From contig WHUE01000029.1 of the NCBI GenBank assembly GCA_009377375.1, positions 1 through 42,005 of the forward strand: a DNA stretch of 42,005 nucleotides, written 5' to 3'. This document shows, piece by piece, positions 8,106 to 17,102 of this stretch. Position 1 is the first letter of the stretch. Every line of letters begins with the position of its first letter. The notes below the pieces were generated by a model, which worked only from the letters and a program-made list of their open reading frames with translations, was not told where the DNA came from and did no database searches. This stretch comes from Alphaproteobacteria bacterium. Lineage in GTDB: Bacteria; Pseudomonadota; Alphaproteobacteria; MPNO01; UBA2964. Made by a program: the position numbers and the translations under genes.

Positions 8106-8276
8106 GCATGATCCAGCCAGATAGAACTGCCTGCGCCGCGGGCATTTTGCGTCGAGGGCAGGAGCGTGGCGCAGCGCGATGCCTTCGCATCGGGCAAGCC
8201 ACGCGACGCACCCCCGCCGCAAAATGCCCCGGCCCGGAGGGTTGCGCGCAGACGGTTCTATCTGGCTGGATCATGC
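8106..8276. repeat. 171-bp nested palindromic intergenic element
   Basis: Perfect 22-bp inverted repeats form the ends (8106-8127 and 8255-8276). Inside are a perfect 12-bp pair GGGCATTTTGCG/CGCAAAATGCCC (8140-8151, 8218-8229), a 7-bp pair GCGTGGC/GCCACGC (8164-8170, 8198-8204) and an apical hairpin CGATGC-CTTC-GCATCG (8177-8192). The whole can fold into one long interrupted stem. It fills the space between the convergent chrA and Mth938-like genes. It resembles RIME-type intergenic palindromes of alphaproteobacteria, which also often begin with GAGCATGATCC. No transposase is encoded, and I found no second copy in this window. It could also act as a two-way terminator. Confidence 0.88.
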
Positions 8277-8284
8277 AGGAGCGA

Positions 8285-8662
8285 TCAGACCGCGATCAGC
8301 GCGGCGGCGACCGCGCGATCCTCGGACAGCAGCACGTTGAAGGTGCGGCACGCCGCGCCGGTGTCCATGGGCTCCACCGCCACGCCCCGCGTGCGCAGGC
8401 CCGCGCGCAGCGTGGCGGACAGGGGGGCGATCGCGTCGCCGCAACCGATCAGCAGCAACTCCACCACCGCGTCGGCCTCCAGGATCGGGGCGAGGCTTTC
8501 CATCGTGATCGCGTCGGCCGATGCCGCCTGCCAGCGCAGCGTCACGCCAGGCAGTATCAGGACGGAGCCGTCGTAAAGGGTGCCACAGATGCGGAAGCCC
8601 CCATCGCCGTATGCTTCGACGATCTGCGCGCCGGCCGGGACAGGCGGGGTTATGTCGACCAT
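8285..8662 (-). CDS. Mth938-like (DUF498/NDUFAF3 family) protein
   Basis: A 125-residue protein of the Mth938-like fold, whose mitochondrial relative NDUFAF3 assists complex I assembly. Recognisable segments are IVEAYGDGGFRICGTLYDGS, VLLPG-type strand VLILPGVTLRW, and LLIGCGDAIAPLSATLRAGL followed by GVAVEPMDTGAACRTFNVLL. The biochemical activity of bacterial members is unknown to me. It ends the yajC-secD-secF run on the minus strand, starting 4 bp after the secF stop, so it is co-transcribed. In many alphaproteobacteria an NDUFAF6-like gene follows directly. Here 6 kb of plus-strand genes separate the two. Family assignment is firm; function is inferred. Confidence 0.88.
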   Translation of the reverse strand: MVDITPPVPAGAQIVEAYGDGGFRICGTLYDGSVLILPGVTLRWQAASADAITMESLAPILEADAVVELLLIGCGDAIAPLSATLRAGLRTRGVAVEPMDTGAACRTFNVLLSEDRAVAAALIAV

Positions 8663-8666
8663 CGGC

Positions 8667-9605
8667 TCAGGACGAGGCCGTCGCCGGGTCCTCGGCCTCT
8701 TTGTCCTGGATTACGCTCGACCGCAGGTTCATGTGGATCAGCAGCGGCGCCGCAATGAAAATCGACGAGTAGGTTCCCACCGTCACCCCCCAGATCATGG
8801 CGAAGCTGAACCCCTTGATCACCTGCCCGCCGAAGAAGAACAGGACGATCAGGGCGATCAGTGTGGTCACGCTGGTGAGGATGGTGCGCGACAGGGTGTC
8901 GTTGAGGCTGAGATCAAGCAGCTGCCCCAGCGGCATCTGCTTGTACTTGCGCAGGTTCTCGCGCACGCGGTCGTAGACGACCACGGTGTCGTTGATCGAA
9001 TAACCCGCAATGGTCAGGATCGCGGCCACGGTGGACAGGTTGAATTCCAGCCCGACGATCGAGAACACGCCGATGGTCAGGATCACGTCATGGGCCAGCG
9101 CGACCACCGCACCCACGCCGAATTGCCATTCGAAGCGGAACCAGATGTACATGAGCATCGCGCCGAGCGCGAGCAGCACCGCCATCACCCCCGCCTCGAT
9201 CAGCTCGCCCGAGACCTTGGGACCGACGAACTCCACCCGCCGATAGCTGACGCCGGCGCCGAGAGCCTGCTTCACCGCCTCGACCGCCTTGGCCTGGCTT
9301 TCCGCGTCACCCTGCTGGCGTTCGATGCGGATCAGCACGTCCGTATCGCGTCCGAACTCCTGCAGCGCCACCTCGCCGAGTCCGAGCCCGTTGAGCTGGG
9401 CCCGCAGCGGACCGAGCTCCGTCGGCTCCGGCGTGCGGATCTCGATCAGGATGCCGCCGCGGAAATCGATGCCGTAGTTGAGTCCCTTGGTGAGAAAGAA
9501 GCCGACCGAAGCGACGCAGGCCAGCAGTGAGAAGATCATCGCGAGCCGCCGGAACGACATAAAGCGGACGCTGGTGCCGGTCGGGATGATGTTGACCATC
9601 TTCAT
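8667..9605 (-). CDS. secF: SecF, protein translocase accessory subunit
   Basis: SecF pairs with SecD in the inner membrane and uses the proton gradient to pull secreted proteins through SecYEG. The protein is 312 residues with an N-terminal helix (about 20-38), then the LNYGIDFRGGILIEI signature. A periplasmic domain follows, then five C-terminal helices with AGYSINDTVVVYDRVRENLR, the classic SecF conserved loop. Length is normal. Start ATG at 9605 with a GGAGATC-type Shine-Dalgarno in CGAGGAGATCTTCC upstream. The gene lies 21 bp after secD and 4 bp before the Mth938-like gene, in one minus-strand operon from yajC. Confidence 0.97.
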   Translation of the reverse strand: MKMVNIIPTGTSVRFMSFRRLAMIFSLLACVASVGFFLTKGLNYGIDFRGGILIEIRTPEPTELGPLRAQLNGLGLGEVALQEFGRDTDVLIRIERQQGDAESQAKAVEAVKQALGAGVSYRRVEFVGPKVSGELIEAGVMAVLLALGAMLMYIWFRFEWQFGVGAVVALAHDVILTIGVFSIVGLEFNLSTVAAILTIAGYSINDTVVVYDRVRENLRKYKQMPLGQLLDLSLNDTLSRTILTSVTTLIALIVLFFFGGQVIKGFSFAMIWGVTVGTYSSIFIAAPLLIHMNLRSSVIQDKEAEDPATASS

Positions 9606-9626
9606 CGGAAGATCTCCTCGTCCCGC

Positions 9627-11201
9627 TCAGACCGGCAGTTTCTGCGGCCGGCGCCGGCGCAGCCACAGGACCACCATCAGCCGCGTCACCATGATCGCCG
9701 AGAACATGGAGGTGACGATGCCGATCGACAGCGTGACGGCGAAGCCGCGCACCGGACCGGAACCGAACAGGTACAGCAGGACCGCCGCGATCAGCGTGGT
9801 GACGTTGGCGTCGATGATCGTCTTGAAGGCGCGCTGATAGCCGGCGTCCACCGCGGAAATCGGCGTTCGTCCGGCCCGCTCTTCCTCGCGGATGCGCTCG
9901 AACACCAGCACGTTGGCATCCACCGCCATCCCGATGGTCAGAACGATCCCGGCGATGCCCGGCAATGTCAGCGTCGCCTGCAGCACCGACAGCATCGCGC
10001 CGATCAGCACGATATTCAGCAACAGCGCGACATCCGCCATCAGCCCGAAAAGGCCGTAGGTCATCGCCATGAAGACGATGACCACGACCAGCGCGAGCAC
10101 GCAGGCTACCTCGCCCGCGCGAATGGAGTCTGCGCCGAGATCCGGGCCGACGGTGCGCTGCTCGACCACGCTGATCGGCACCGGCAGCGCGCCCGAACGC
10201 AGCAGCAGCGCGAGATCGCGCGCCGACTGGGTCGTGAAGTTGCCCGAAATGATGCCGTTGCCGCCCAGTATGGCCTCGCGTATGACCGGCGCGCTGATCA
10301 CCTGGTTGTCGAGGACGATGGCGAACGGCTTGCCAACGTTGCGCCGCGTCACGTCGCCGAAGCGCCGCGCGCCTATGGCATCGAACCGGAAGCTCACCAC
10401 GGGCTGGCCGTCCTGGATGGTCGGCTGGGAATCGACCAGCATGTCGCCCGTGACGAGCGCCCGCTTGCTTACCAGGTATTCGATCGGACGGCCGTCGGGT
10501 CCCATGTCTTCGTTCGACGGCACGTACATCGACCCCGGAGGCGCCCGCCGTCCGTCCGACGCCCCGAAGGGAACCGAATCGTCGACCAGATGGAAACTCA
10601 GCTTCGCCGTCTTTCCGATCAGCCGGATGATCTCCTCCGCGTTCCTGACGCCCGGAAGCTGCACCAGAATGCGGTTGGACCCCTGGCTCTGGATCGTCGG
10701 CTCGCGCAGGCCCGATTCGTTGACGCGGATGCTGACGATCTGGATCGACTGCTGCAGCGCGGTGGAGCGCAGGTCGCGCAACCGTTCCTCCGTCAGCGTT
10801 AGCGTAATCCGCCCATCGGTTTCATCGAGATTCATCCCCTGTTCGAGCGTGCGAAGCGCGCTCCGCGCCCTGGAGACGTCCTCCGCATTGCGAATGGTGA
10901 CGCCGACGCCGTTGGGAATCCGTCCGATGCCGGTATAGCCGATGCGTTCGTTGCGGAGCGCGACGCGGGCGGCGTCGACCATCGCGTTCAGCCGTTCCTT
11001 GATCGCCTCCTCGACCTCCGCCTCCAGCAGCAGATGCGCGCCGCCGCGAAGATCCAGCCCGAGATTGATCTGCTTGTGCGGCAACCAGGACGGAATCGCG
11101 TCCGCGGCCTCGCGAGAAATGAAGTTCGGCGCCAAGTAGATCAGCCCGAACAGGCTGATCGCCGCGACGAGAATCATCTTCCACCTGGCGAAATAAACCA
11201 T
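9627..11201 (-). CDS. secD: SecD, protein translocase accessory subunit
   Basis: SecD works with SecF and YajC at the SecYEG channel. The protein is 524 residues. It has an N-terminal helix (about 7-25), the signature INLGLDLRGGAHLLLEAEVE, a large periplasmic domain with GLREPTIQSQGSNRILVQLPG, and a C-terminal six-helix region with VLTIGMAVDANVLVFERIREE. Size is typical of alphaproteobacterial SecD (about 520-540). The ATG at 11201 follows yajC by 37 bp. The order yajC-secD-secF is the standard operon. I see nothing unusual in the sequence. Confidence 0.97.
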   Translation of the reverse strand: MVYFARWKMILVAAISLFGLIYLAPNFISREAADAIPSWLPHKQINLGLDLRGGAHLLLEAEVEEAIKERLNAMVDAARVALRNERIGYTGIGRIPNGVGVTIRNAEDVSRARSALRTLEQGMNLDETDGRITLTLTEERLRDLRSTALQQSIQIVSIRVNESGLREPTIQSQGSNRILVQLPGVRNAEEIIRLIGKTAKLSFHLVDDSVPFGASDGRRAPPGSMYVPSNEDMGPDGRPIEYLVSKRALVTGDMLVDSQPTIQDGQPVVSFRFDAIGARRFGDVTRRNVGKPFAIVLDNQVISAPVIREAILGGNGIISGNFTTQSARDLALLLRSGALPVPISVVEQRTVGPDLGADSIRAGEVACVLALVVVIVFMAMTYGLFGLMADVALLLNIVLIGAMLSVLQATLTLPGIAGIVLTIGMAVDANVLVFERIREEERAGRTPISAVDAGYQRAFKTIIDANVTTLIAAVLLYLFGSGPVRGFAVTLSIGIVTSMFSAIMVTRLMVVLWLRRRRPQKLPV

Positions 11202-11238
11202 GCCGAACGCCCTGAGCCTCTACCGCCTGCCAGCCGCG

Positions 11239-11622
11239 CTAGCTGCCCTTGATTTCCTTCGACTCGGCCTGGTCCTGTTCTTCCGCGTCATCCTCATCGT
11301 CGTCCTCGTCCTTGGGCTCGGTCTTGGCCAGCACGTCGCTGACCATGCCGCGCACGACCCGGACACGGACATCCTGGGCGATTTCCAGCGTCAGCTCGCT
11401 GTCGCTGACCCGCGTGATCTGGCCGATAATGCCGCCGGCGGTGACCACCCGGTCGCCCCGGCGCAGTGCCGCCAGCATTTCGCGGTGCTGTTTCTGCTTC
11501 TTCTGCTGCGGCCGGATCAGCAGGAAATAGAAGACCACGAAGATCAGAACCAGCGGAAGCAACGACTCGAGGCCGCCGAAGCCGCCACCGGCAGCCTGGG
11601 CATATGCCGGCGAAATGAACAT
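11239..11622 (-). CDS. yajC: YajC, preprotein translocase subunit
   Basis: A 127-residue single-helix inner-membrane protein that associates with SecDF. The transmembrane helix is at about 22-38 (LLPLVLIFVVFYFLLIRPQQ), followed by the family motif RPQQKKQKQHREML and the GDRVVTAGGIIGQI strand region. The C-terminal 30 residues are a strongly acidic, low-complexity tail (KDEDDDEDDAEEQDQ) that is longer than in E. coli. Start at 11622 has a clear AGGAG Shine-Dalgarno. A promoter-like TTGCAA-N16-TATAGT lies upstream. It heads the yajC-secD-secF-Mth938 operon and is divergent from the DUF815 gene. Confidence 0.95.
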   Translation of the reverse strand: MFISPAYAQAAGGGFGGLESLLPLVLIFVVFYFLLIRPQQKKQKQHREMLAALRRGDRVVTAGGIIGQITRVSDSELTLEIAQDVRVRVVRGMVSDVLAKTEPKDEDDDEDDAEEQDQAESKEIKGS

Positions 11623-11659
11623 GCACGTCTCCTAATTCGTCCCTGTCGAAAGCTGCCGG

Positions 11660-11687
11660 ACTATAACGCCCAATACCGGCCTTGCAA
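11660..11687 (-). promoter_or_regulatory. Candidate sigma-70-type promoter of the yajC-secDF operon
   Basis: On the minus strand TTGCAA (11687-11682) and TATAGT (11665-11660) are 16 bases apart. A start about seven bases downstream would give a leader of roughly 30 nt ending in the AGGAG site of yajC. The TTGCAA hexamer reads the same on both strands, but I see no matching -10 for the divergent gene. Confidence 0.55.
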
Positions 11688-11775
11688 ACGAGTTCCGCTA
11701 TAAAAGCGGGGAGTTTCGGCTTGCCCCGATCCTTTCCCGCGCATAGGTTTTCCGCCGCCCGAAACAGGACACGTC

Positions 11776-12636
11776 ATGGCCGATAACCTTAACGACGAAC
11801 TGCTCCGCCGCATCGCGGATGCGCTGGACCGACTGAGCCCGCCGCCGGCGGAGTCCGCCCCGCTGGATGCCGCCGAGGCCTTCGTCTGGCATGCCGAGGA
11901 CGCGAGGCTTGCCCCCGTCGCCGCCGTGAACCGGGTGGATATCTCGCTGCTTCGGGGAATCGACCGGGCGCGGGACATCCTGCTGGAGAACACCCGCCGG
12001 TTCGCCGCCGGGCTCCCGGCCAACAACACGCTGCTGTGGGGCGCCCGCGGCATGGGCAAGTCCAGCCTGGTCAAGGCCGTCCACGCGACGGTTCTTGCCG
12101 CGAGCGAGGCGCCGCTCAAGCTGATCGAGATTCACCGGGAGGATATCGCCTCGCTCTCCCGGCTGCTGCCCGTGCTGCGCGCCGCGGCGGACTGCCGCTT
12201 CATCCTGTTCTGCGACGACCTGTCGTTCGACGGGCAGGACGACGCGTACAAGTCGCTGAAGGCCCTGCTGGAAGGCGGGCTGGAGGGACGGCCGGCAAAC
12301 GTGCTGTTCTACGCCACGTCGAACCGCCGCCATCTGATGCCGCGCGACATGATCGAGAACGAGCGCTCCCGCGCCATCGCCCCGGCCGAGGCGGTGGAGG
12401 AAAAGGTTTCGCTGTCGGACCGGTTCGGCCTGTGGCTCGGCTTTCACGCCTGCGACCACGAAACCTACTTCGCCATGGTCGACGGCTACGCCGAACGCTT
12501 CGGGCTGGAGATGGATGCGGAGGCGCTCCACGCCGCGGCGAACGAATGGTCGGTCACGCGCGGCGCGCGCTCCGGCCGCGTCGCATGGCAGTTCATCCAG
12601 GATCTGGCCGGGCGGCTCGGAAAGACGCTGAGCTGA
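11776..12636 (+). CDS. DUF815 family AAA-type ATPase
   Basis: A 286-residue cytosolic P-loop ATPase of the DUF815 family. Walker A is GARGMGKSS at residues 89-97. Walker B is RFILFCDDLSF at about 141-151, followed by a sensor-like segment NVLFYATSNRRHLMP. Family members are AAA-related ATPases of unknown function. The start ATG at 11776 has AGGACA eight bases upstream. In many alphaproteobacteria this gene lies beside nlpD and yajC, as here. Its last 44 bases overlap the 3' end of nlpD on the other strand. An adaptor or loader role for the neighbouring export or wall genes would be guesswork. Confidence 0.88.
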   Translation: MADNLNDELLRRIADALDRLSPPPAESAPLDAAEAFVWHAEDARLAPVAAVNRVDISLLRGIDRARDILLENTRRFAAGLPANNTLLWGARGMGKSSLVKAVHATVLAASEAPLKLIEIHREDIASLSRLLPVLRAAADCRFILFCDDLSFDGQDDAYKSLKALLEGGLEGRPANVLFYATSNRRHLMPRDMIENERSRAIAPAEAVEEKVSLSDRFGLWLGFHACDHETYFAMVDGYAERFGLEMDAEALHAAANEWSVTRGARSGRVAWQFIQDLAGRLGKTLS

Positions 12637-13774
12637 AGCTTCCACCGGCCCCGCCGGCACCGGCCATCCGGATCATGTAGGGCATCGGATCGACCGCGCG
12701 GTCGCCGCGCCTCAGCTCGAAATGCAGCTGCGGGCTGGAGACGTTGCCGGTGCGCCCGACCCTGGCGATCGACTGGCCCCGCCGCACGATGTCGCCGCGG
12801 TTGACGAGAAGCTCCTTGCCGTGCGCATAGGCGCTCATCCAGCCGTCGGCGTGCTTGATGAGCAGCAGGTTGCCGAAGCCCTGCAGCTCGTTGCCGGCAT
12901 AGGCGACCACCCCCGCCTCCGCCGCGCGGATCACCGTGCCCTCCGCTGCCGCGATATTGATCCCGTCGTTATGAAGCCCGCCGCCGCGCGAACCGAATCG
13001 GGCGAGAATCCTGCCGCGCACCGGCCAGAGAAACTTGCCGCCCTCGCGCGGCGGCGGCGGTTCGATCTTCGTCGGCCCGCTCCTGCGCGCGACCGGCGCG
13101 GGCGCAGTCCCCTGGGCAGACGGTTGGGGCTCCGCGCGCGGCGACGGCGCGGAAAGCGCCTCGAACGCATCGCGCGCCGCCGACACCACGCCGCGCGCTT
13201 GCGGCTCCGTCCGCGTCTCCCGCACCTCCCGCGTCTCGGCGCCGGGAAGCCGGAGGCTCTGGCCGGTCGATATGACGTAGGGTGGACGGATGTCGTTGAT
13301 CCGGACCAGCTCCCGCATCTCGACGCGGAACCGGCGGGCAATGCCGTAGACGGTATCGCCGCGCTCGACCTTGTAGACCTGGGGCGTGGGCAGAATCAGC
13401 CGCTGGCCCCGCTCGATCAGGAAAGGCGCGTCGATGCGGTTGCGGTCGATCAGCGCCCGCAGCGACACCGCGTGCTGCCGGGCAATGCTGTAAAGCGTGT
13501 CACCCGGCCGCACCGTGACGAAGCGGCCGTCTTGGGCGGGCGCCTCGCCTTCCGGCGCTCCGGCGGGCGGCAGGCTCGCCACGGGCCCCTCCTCGCCCCG
13601 GACGACGGGGGCCGGACCGCCGTAGCGCGCGCAGGCCGACAGCCCGGCCAGCAGCAGCACAGCCGCCATCCTTGCCGCCGCCCTGCCCATCCGTCGCGCC
13701 GCCGGCTCCATAGCGGAGATACTATGAATCGCGCTCTGCCGCTTCAAGCACGCGGAAGGCGCCGCGCTGTTCAT
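12593..13774 (-). CDS. nlpD: NlpD-like lipoprotein, LysM and M23 peptidase domains
   Basis: An outer-envelope murein protein with a lipobox LSAC, two LysM repeats and an M23 (LytM) domain. In the 393-residue reading from 13774 the lipid-modified Cys is residue 48. LysM one is VRPGDTLYSIARQHAVS, and LysM two is VERGDTVYGIARRFRVE. A Pro/Ala-rich linker follows. The M23 domain runs from FLWPVRGRILARFG to SPQLHFELRRG. The Zn-site histidine expected early in M23 is present as GLHNDGINI, where D replaces the usual pattern, so it may be a degenerate activator like NlpD. The ATG at 13774 overlaps the pcm stop (ATGA). An ATG at 13711 would give a more normal signal peptide. It probably activates cell-division amidases. 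Confidence 0.88.
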   Translation of the reverse strand: MNSAAPSACLKRQSAIHSISAMEPAARRMGRAAARMAAVLLLAGLSACARYGGPAPVVRGEEGPVASLPPAGAPEGEAPAQDGRFVTVRPGDTLYSIARQHAVSLRALIDRNRIDAPFLIERGQRLILPTPQVYKVERGDTVYGIARRFRVEMRELVRINDIRPPYVISTGQSLRLPGAETREVRETRTEPQARGVVSAARDAFEALSAPSPRAEPQPSAQGTAPAPVARRSGPTKIEPPPPREGGKFLWPVRGRILARFGSRGGGLHNDGINIAAAEGTVIRAAEAGVVAYAGNELQGFGNLLLIKHADGWMSAYAHGKELLVNRGDIVRRGQSIARVGRTGNVSSPQLHFELRRGDRAVDPMPYMIRMAGAGGAGGSFSSASFRAARPDPG

Positions 13775-14412
13775 CCCTCGTCTGCCGTGCCGCCCACGAG
13801 CGGCACGAAACGCACCGGCCAGAGCTCTTCGGATTCGAACTCGTCCCCGTTGCGTCGCAGCCGGATCAGCACCTGGTCGAACGTATTGCGCCCGACCGGG
13901 GCGATCAGCAGGCCCCCGTCCGCCAGCTGCTCCTTCAGCGCCTGCGGCACCTCCTCCGCCGCCGCGGTGACGATGATGCGGTCGAACGGCGCCTGCTCGG
14001 GCCAGCCCTTCGCGCCGTCGCCCCAGCGGGTAACGATGTTGCCGATCCGCATCTTCTGGAACCGCTTCTCCGCCTCGCGCATCAACTCGCGGTGACGTTC
14101 GATGGTGTAGACGCGCCGGCACAGCCGCGAGAGCACCGCCGCCTGGTAGCCGCAGCCGGTGCCGACCTCCAGCACCTTCATGCGGCGGCCCAGCTCCAGC
14201 GCCTGGGTCATGTAGGCGACCACCGAGGGCTGGCTGATGGTCTGCCCGTGACCGATCGGCAGGGCCGTGTTCTCATAGGCCTGGTCGTGAAAATTCTCCG
14301 GCACGAAGACTTCCCGCGGAATGCGTTCCAGCGCGGACAGCACAGTCTTGTCCGTGATGCCCTGCTGCCGCAGCTCCATCACCAGCCGGATCTTGCGCGC
14401 CTCGAGCGTCAT
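13771..14412 (-). CDS. pcm: Protein-L-isoaspartate O-methyltransferase
   Basis: The enzyme methylates isoaspartyl residues in damaged proteins with S-adenosylmethionine. The 213-residue protein has the family start region [20 protein letters not shown], the substrate loop [20 protein letters not shown], and the SAM motif [18 protein letters not shown] (about residues 79-96). Motif II follows as [14 protein letters not shown]. Length is normal. It overlaps serS upstream and nlpD downstream by four bases each (ATGA), so the three are translationally coupled. In many bacteria surE sits between serS and pcm. It is absent here. Confidence 0.95.
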   Translation of the reverse strand: MTLEARKIRLVMELRQQGITDKTVLSALERIPREVFVPENFHDQAYENTALPIGHGQTISQPSVVAYMTQALELGRRMKVLEVGTGCGYQAAVLSRLCRRVYTIERHRELMREAEKRFQKMRIGNIVTRWGDGAKGWPEQAPFDRIIVTAAAEEVPQALKEQLADGGLLIAPVGRNTFDQVLIRLRRNGDEFESEELWPVRFVPLVGGTADEG

Positions 14413-15683
14413 GAGGGCGAGAGGACCTCCAGCCCGCCCATGTACGGCTGCAGCGCCTCCGGCACCGCGACCGAGCCGTCGGCGCGCTGATGGTTCTCCA
14501 GCACGGCGATGAGGGTGCGCCCGACGGCCAGCCCGGACCCGTTCAGCGTGTGCACGAAGCTGGTGCCCTTGCCCTCCGCCGGGCGGAAGCGGGCGCGCAT
14601 CCGCCGCGCCTGGAAGTCGCCGCAGTTGGAACAGGACGATATCTCGCGATAGGCCTGCTGGCCCGGCAGCCAGACCTCGATGTCGTAGGTCTTGCGCGCG
14701 GCGAACCCCATGTCGCCGGTCGACAGGGTCATCACCCGGTAGGCGAGGCCGAGCCGTTTCAGCACCTCCTCGGCACAGGCGGTCATGCGCTCGTGCTCGT
14801 CCGCGCTCGCGTCGGGATGCGCGATGGAGACCAGCTCCACCTTGTTGAACTGGTGCTGGCGCAGCATGCCGCGCGTGTCCCGCCCGGCAGCGCCCGCCTC
14901 GGAGCGAAAACAGGCGGTATGGGCGGCGAAGCGCAGCGGCAGCGCGGCTTCCTCCAGGATCTCGTCCGCGACAAGGTTGGTCAGCGGCACCTCGGCGGTC
15001 GGGATCAGGTAGAAATCGTCGGTCGTGCGGAACAGGTCCTCGCCGAATTTCGGCAGCTGCCCCGTGCCCATCAGCGCGGTGTCGCGCACGAGCACCGGCG
15101 GGGCGACCTCGGTATAGCCGAACTCGCCGGTGTGCAGGTCCAGCATGAACGCCGCCAGTGCCCGCTCCAGCCGCGCCAGCGCGCCGGTGAGCACGACGAA
15201 CCGCGCGCCGGACAGCCTCGAGGCACGCTCGAAATCCATCCCGCCCAGCCCCTCGCCGACGGCGACGTGATCCTTCGGCTCGAAGTCGAACGCCGGCGGC
15301 GCGCCGACGCGACGTTCCTCGCGGTTGGCGTCCTCGTCCGCCCCGACCGGCACGTCGGCGGCAGGCACGTTGGGAATGCCGGCCAGCGCGTCGTCGAGCG
15401 CGGCTACGCAGCCGCGCTCCTCGTCCTCCAGCGCCTGCGCGCGGTCCTTCAGCGTACCCATCTCGGCGATCGCCGCCGAGGCGTCCTCGCCCTTGCCCCT
15501 GAGCGCGCCGATCTGCCGGGAAGCTTCGTTGCGCCGGGTCTGCAACGCTTGCAGCTCGGTCTGGATCGCCCGCCGGCGCGCGTCCAGATCGACCAGCGCG
15601 GCGGCCTGCGCACCGGCGCCGCGTGCCGCCAGCGCCGCGTCGAGCGCGTCCGGGTTTTCCCTGATCCAGCGGATATCGAGCAT
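14409..15683 (-). CDS. serS: Seryl-tRNA synthetase
   Basis: Class II synthetase charging tRNA-Ser. The 424-residue protein begins [20 protein letters not shown] and has the N-terminal antiparallel coiled coil (about 30-105) that grips the long variable arm. Motif 2 is [21 protein letters not shown], and motif 3 is [18 protein letters not shown] near the C-terminus. [15 protein letters not shown] is a family block. The start is the ATG at 15683. The open frame continues far upstream but that section is the shadow of tatC. Its stop overlaps the pcm start (ATGA). It follows tatC after 65 bp. Confidence 0.97.
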   Translation of the reverse strand: MLDIRWIRENPDALDAALAARGAGAQAAALVDLDARRRAIQTELQALQTRRNEASRQIGALRGKGEDASAAIAEMGTLKDRAQALEDEERGCVAALDDALAGIPNVPAADVPVGADEDANREERRVGAPPAFDFEPKDHVAVGEGLGGMDFERASRLSGARFVVLTGALARLERALAAFMLDLHTGEFGYTEVAPPVLVRDTALMGTGQLPKFGEDLFRTTDDFYLIPTAEVPLTNLVADEILEEAALPLRFAAHTACFRSEAGAAGRDTRGMLRQHQFNKVELVSIAHPDASADEHERMTACAEEVLKRLGLAYRVMTLSTGDMGFAARKTYDIEVWLPGQQAYREISSCSNCGDFQARRMRARFRPAEGKGTSFVHTLNGSGLAVGRTLIAVLENHQRADGSVAVPEALQPYMGGLEVLSPS

Positions 15684-15748
15684 GGGCCTGCCGTCCTGTG
15701 GTTCGAGCCCGGCGTTATAAGGGCCCCGGTCCCGATTCGTCCAGCGCG

Positions 15749-16546
15749 CTAGTCTTCGTCGTCCGCCGCCGCCTCGCGCTGGGCGCGCTTCTTCTCCACC
15801 AGCTTCGCGCCGAGGATGGAAACCTCGTAGAGCAGCAGGATGGGCACCGCGAGCCCGATCTGGCTGATCACGTCCGGCGGCGTCAGCACCGCGGCGAAAA
15901 TGAACACTCCCACGATGGCATAGCGCCGCTTCGCCCGCAGCCCTTCCGCCGTGACCATCCCCGCCCGCGCCAGGAGGATGAGCAGCACCGGCAGCTCGAA
16001 TCCGATGCCGAAGGCGAATATGAGCTGCATCACCAGCGAGAGGTACTGGTCGACCTTGGGTTCCACCTCGATCGGCAGCGCGCCCCCGCCGCCCGGCGTC
16101 TGGAAGTTCAGGAAAAACTCCCAGGCCAGCGGAAAGATAAAGTAGTAGACCAGCGCGCCGCCGAGGAAGAACAGCACCGGCGTGGCGACCAGGAACGGCA
16201 TGAAGGCACGCTTCTCGTGCCGGTACAGCCCCGGCGCGACGAACAGCCAGAGCTGGGTGGCGATCAGCGGAAAGCTGAAGAAGGCCGCGGTGAAGAACGC
16301 CACCTTGACGTAGGTGAAGAACGCCTCCTGCAGCGCGGTGTAGATCATCCGCGCCCCCTGACGTTCGTGCAGCAGATCGGCCAGCGGCGCGGTCAGGAAC
16401 TGGAAGATATAGGGCGCGAAATAGAACGCGATGAAGAAGCAGACGACGAAGCCCGCGAGGCTCCATATCAGGCGGGTGCGCAGCTCGATCAGATGATCGA
16501 GCAGCGGCATCTTCTTCTCTTCCGCGTGGTCGGCGACTTCGGCCAC
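15749..16546 (-). CDS. tatC: TatC, twin-arginine translocase receptor subunit
   Basis: TatC binds twin-arginine signal peptides and nucleates the Tat pore. The 265-residue protein has six hydrophobic segments. Conserved blocks are [34 protein letters not shown] and [18 protein letters not shown]. The periplasmic loop between helices 3 and 4 carries a glycine-rich insert, [16 protein letters not shown]. Start is a GTG at 16546, two bases after the tatB stop; a later ATG at 16510 is a less likely alternative. The C-terminus is acidic. It forms a tatA-tatB-tatC operon. Confidence 0.95.
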   Translation of the reverse strand: MAEVADHAEEKKMPLLDHLIELRTRLIWSLAGFVVCFFIAFYFAPYIFQFLTAPLADLLHERQGARMIYTALQEAFFTYVKVAFFTAAFFSFPLIATQLWLFVAPGLYRHEKRAFMPFLVATPVLFFLGGALVYYFIFPLAWEFFLNFQTPGGGGALPIEVEPKVDQYLSLVMQLIFAFGIGFELPVLLILLARAGMVTAEGLRAKRRYAIVGVFIFAAVLTPPDVISQIGLAVPILLLYEVSILGAKLVEKKRAQREAAADDED

Positions 16547-16548
16547 GA

Positions 16549-17061
16549 TCAGCTTCCCGTCCCCGCCTTGGGCGCCGGAGCCTCGCCGTCATCGGGCGCG
16601 TCGTTCCCGGGCTCCGCCGCGGCGGCGGCATCGCCGTCCCTTTCGTCCGCCAGCCGGCGTTGGCGCTCGGCCTTGAGGCGGCGAACCTCGTCGTCCTCGG
16701 CTTCGTCCGGACCGGCGTCGAATTCGTCCGCCGGATCGTCAAAGTAATGATCGCCGTCGGCGAACGCGCCGCGGATTTCGTTGTCCGGATCGACGGTGTT
16801 CTCGATGTCCCGACGGATCGAACGGGCGCCGTCCGTCAGCCCGTCGGCATCGACGGACTCGCGGATTTCCTGCTCCACCTTGTCGAGCTCGGTCTCGCGG
16901 GCGATCTCGTCCAGCCCGCTCTGGAAATCACGGGCCAGGGCCCGGGCCTTGCGCACCCACTGGGTGACGCTGCGGATCGCGCCGGGGAGGTCCTTGGGGC
17001 CGATCACGATGATCGCCAGGACGACGATGACAAGGAATTCCCAGCCGCCGATATCGAACAT
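16549..17061 (-). CDS. tatB: TatB, twin-arginine translocase subunit
   Basis: TatB forms the receptor complex with TatC. The 170-residue protein starts [20 protein letters not shown], one transmembrane helix, then the hinge [15 protein letters not shown] and an amphipathic helix. This start is diagnostic for TatB and distinguishes it from TatA. The rest is charged, with a run of acidic residues and an Ala/Pro/Asp-rich tail (about 125-170) that is probably unstructured. It begins 41 bp after tatA and ends two bases before tatC. Confidence 0.94.
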   Translation of the reverse strand: MFDIGGWEFLVIVVLAIIVIGPKDLPGAIRSVTQWVRKARALARDFQSGLDEIARETELDKVEQEIRESVDADGLTDGARSIRRDIENTVDPDNEIRGAFADGDHYFDDPADEFDAGPDEAEDDEVRRLKAERQRRLADERDGDAAAAAEPGNDAPDDGEAPAPKAGTGS

Positions 17062-17102
17062 TGTGTCGCGACCTGTCTATCCGGCCCGCCGGGATCGCAA
17101 GG

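Noticed and set aside
6611-8197. Antisense open frame of 528 codons over chrA
   Set aside because: Translation is repetitive and hydrophilic with no family motif, while chrA on the plus strand has clear CHR domains.
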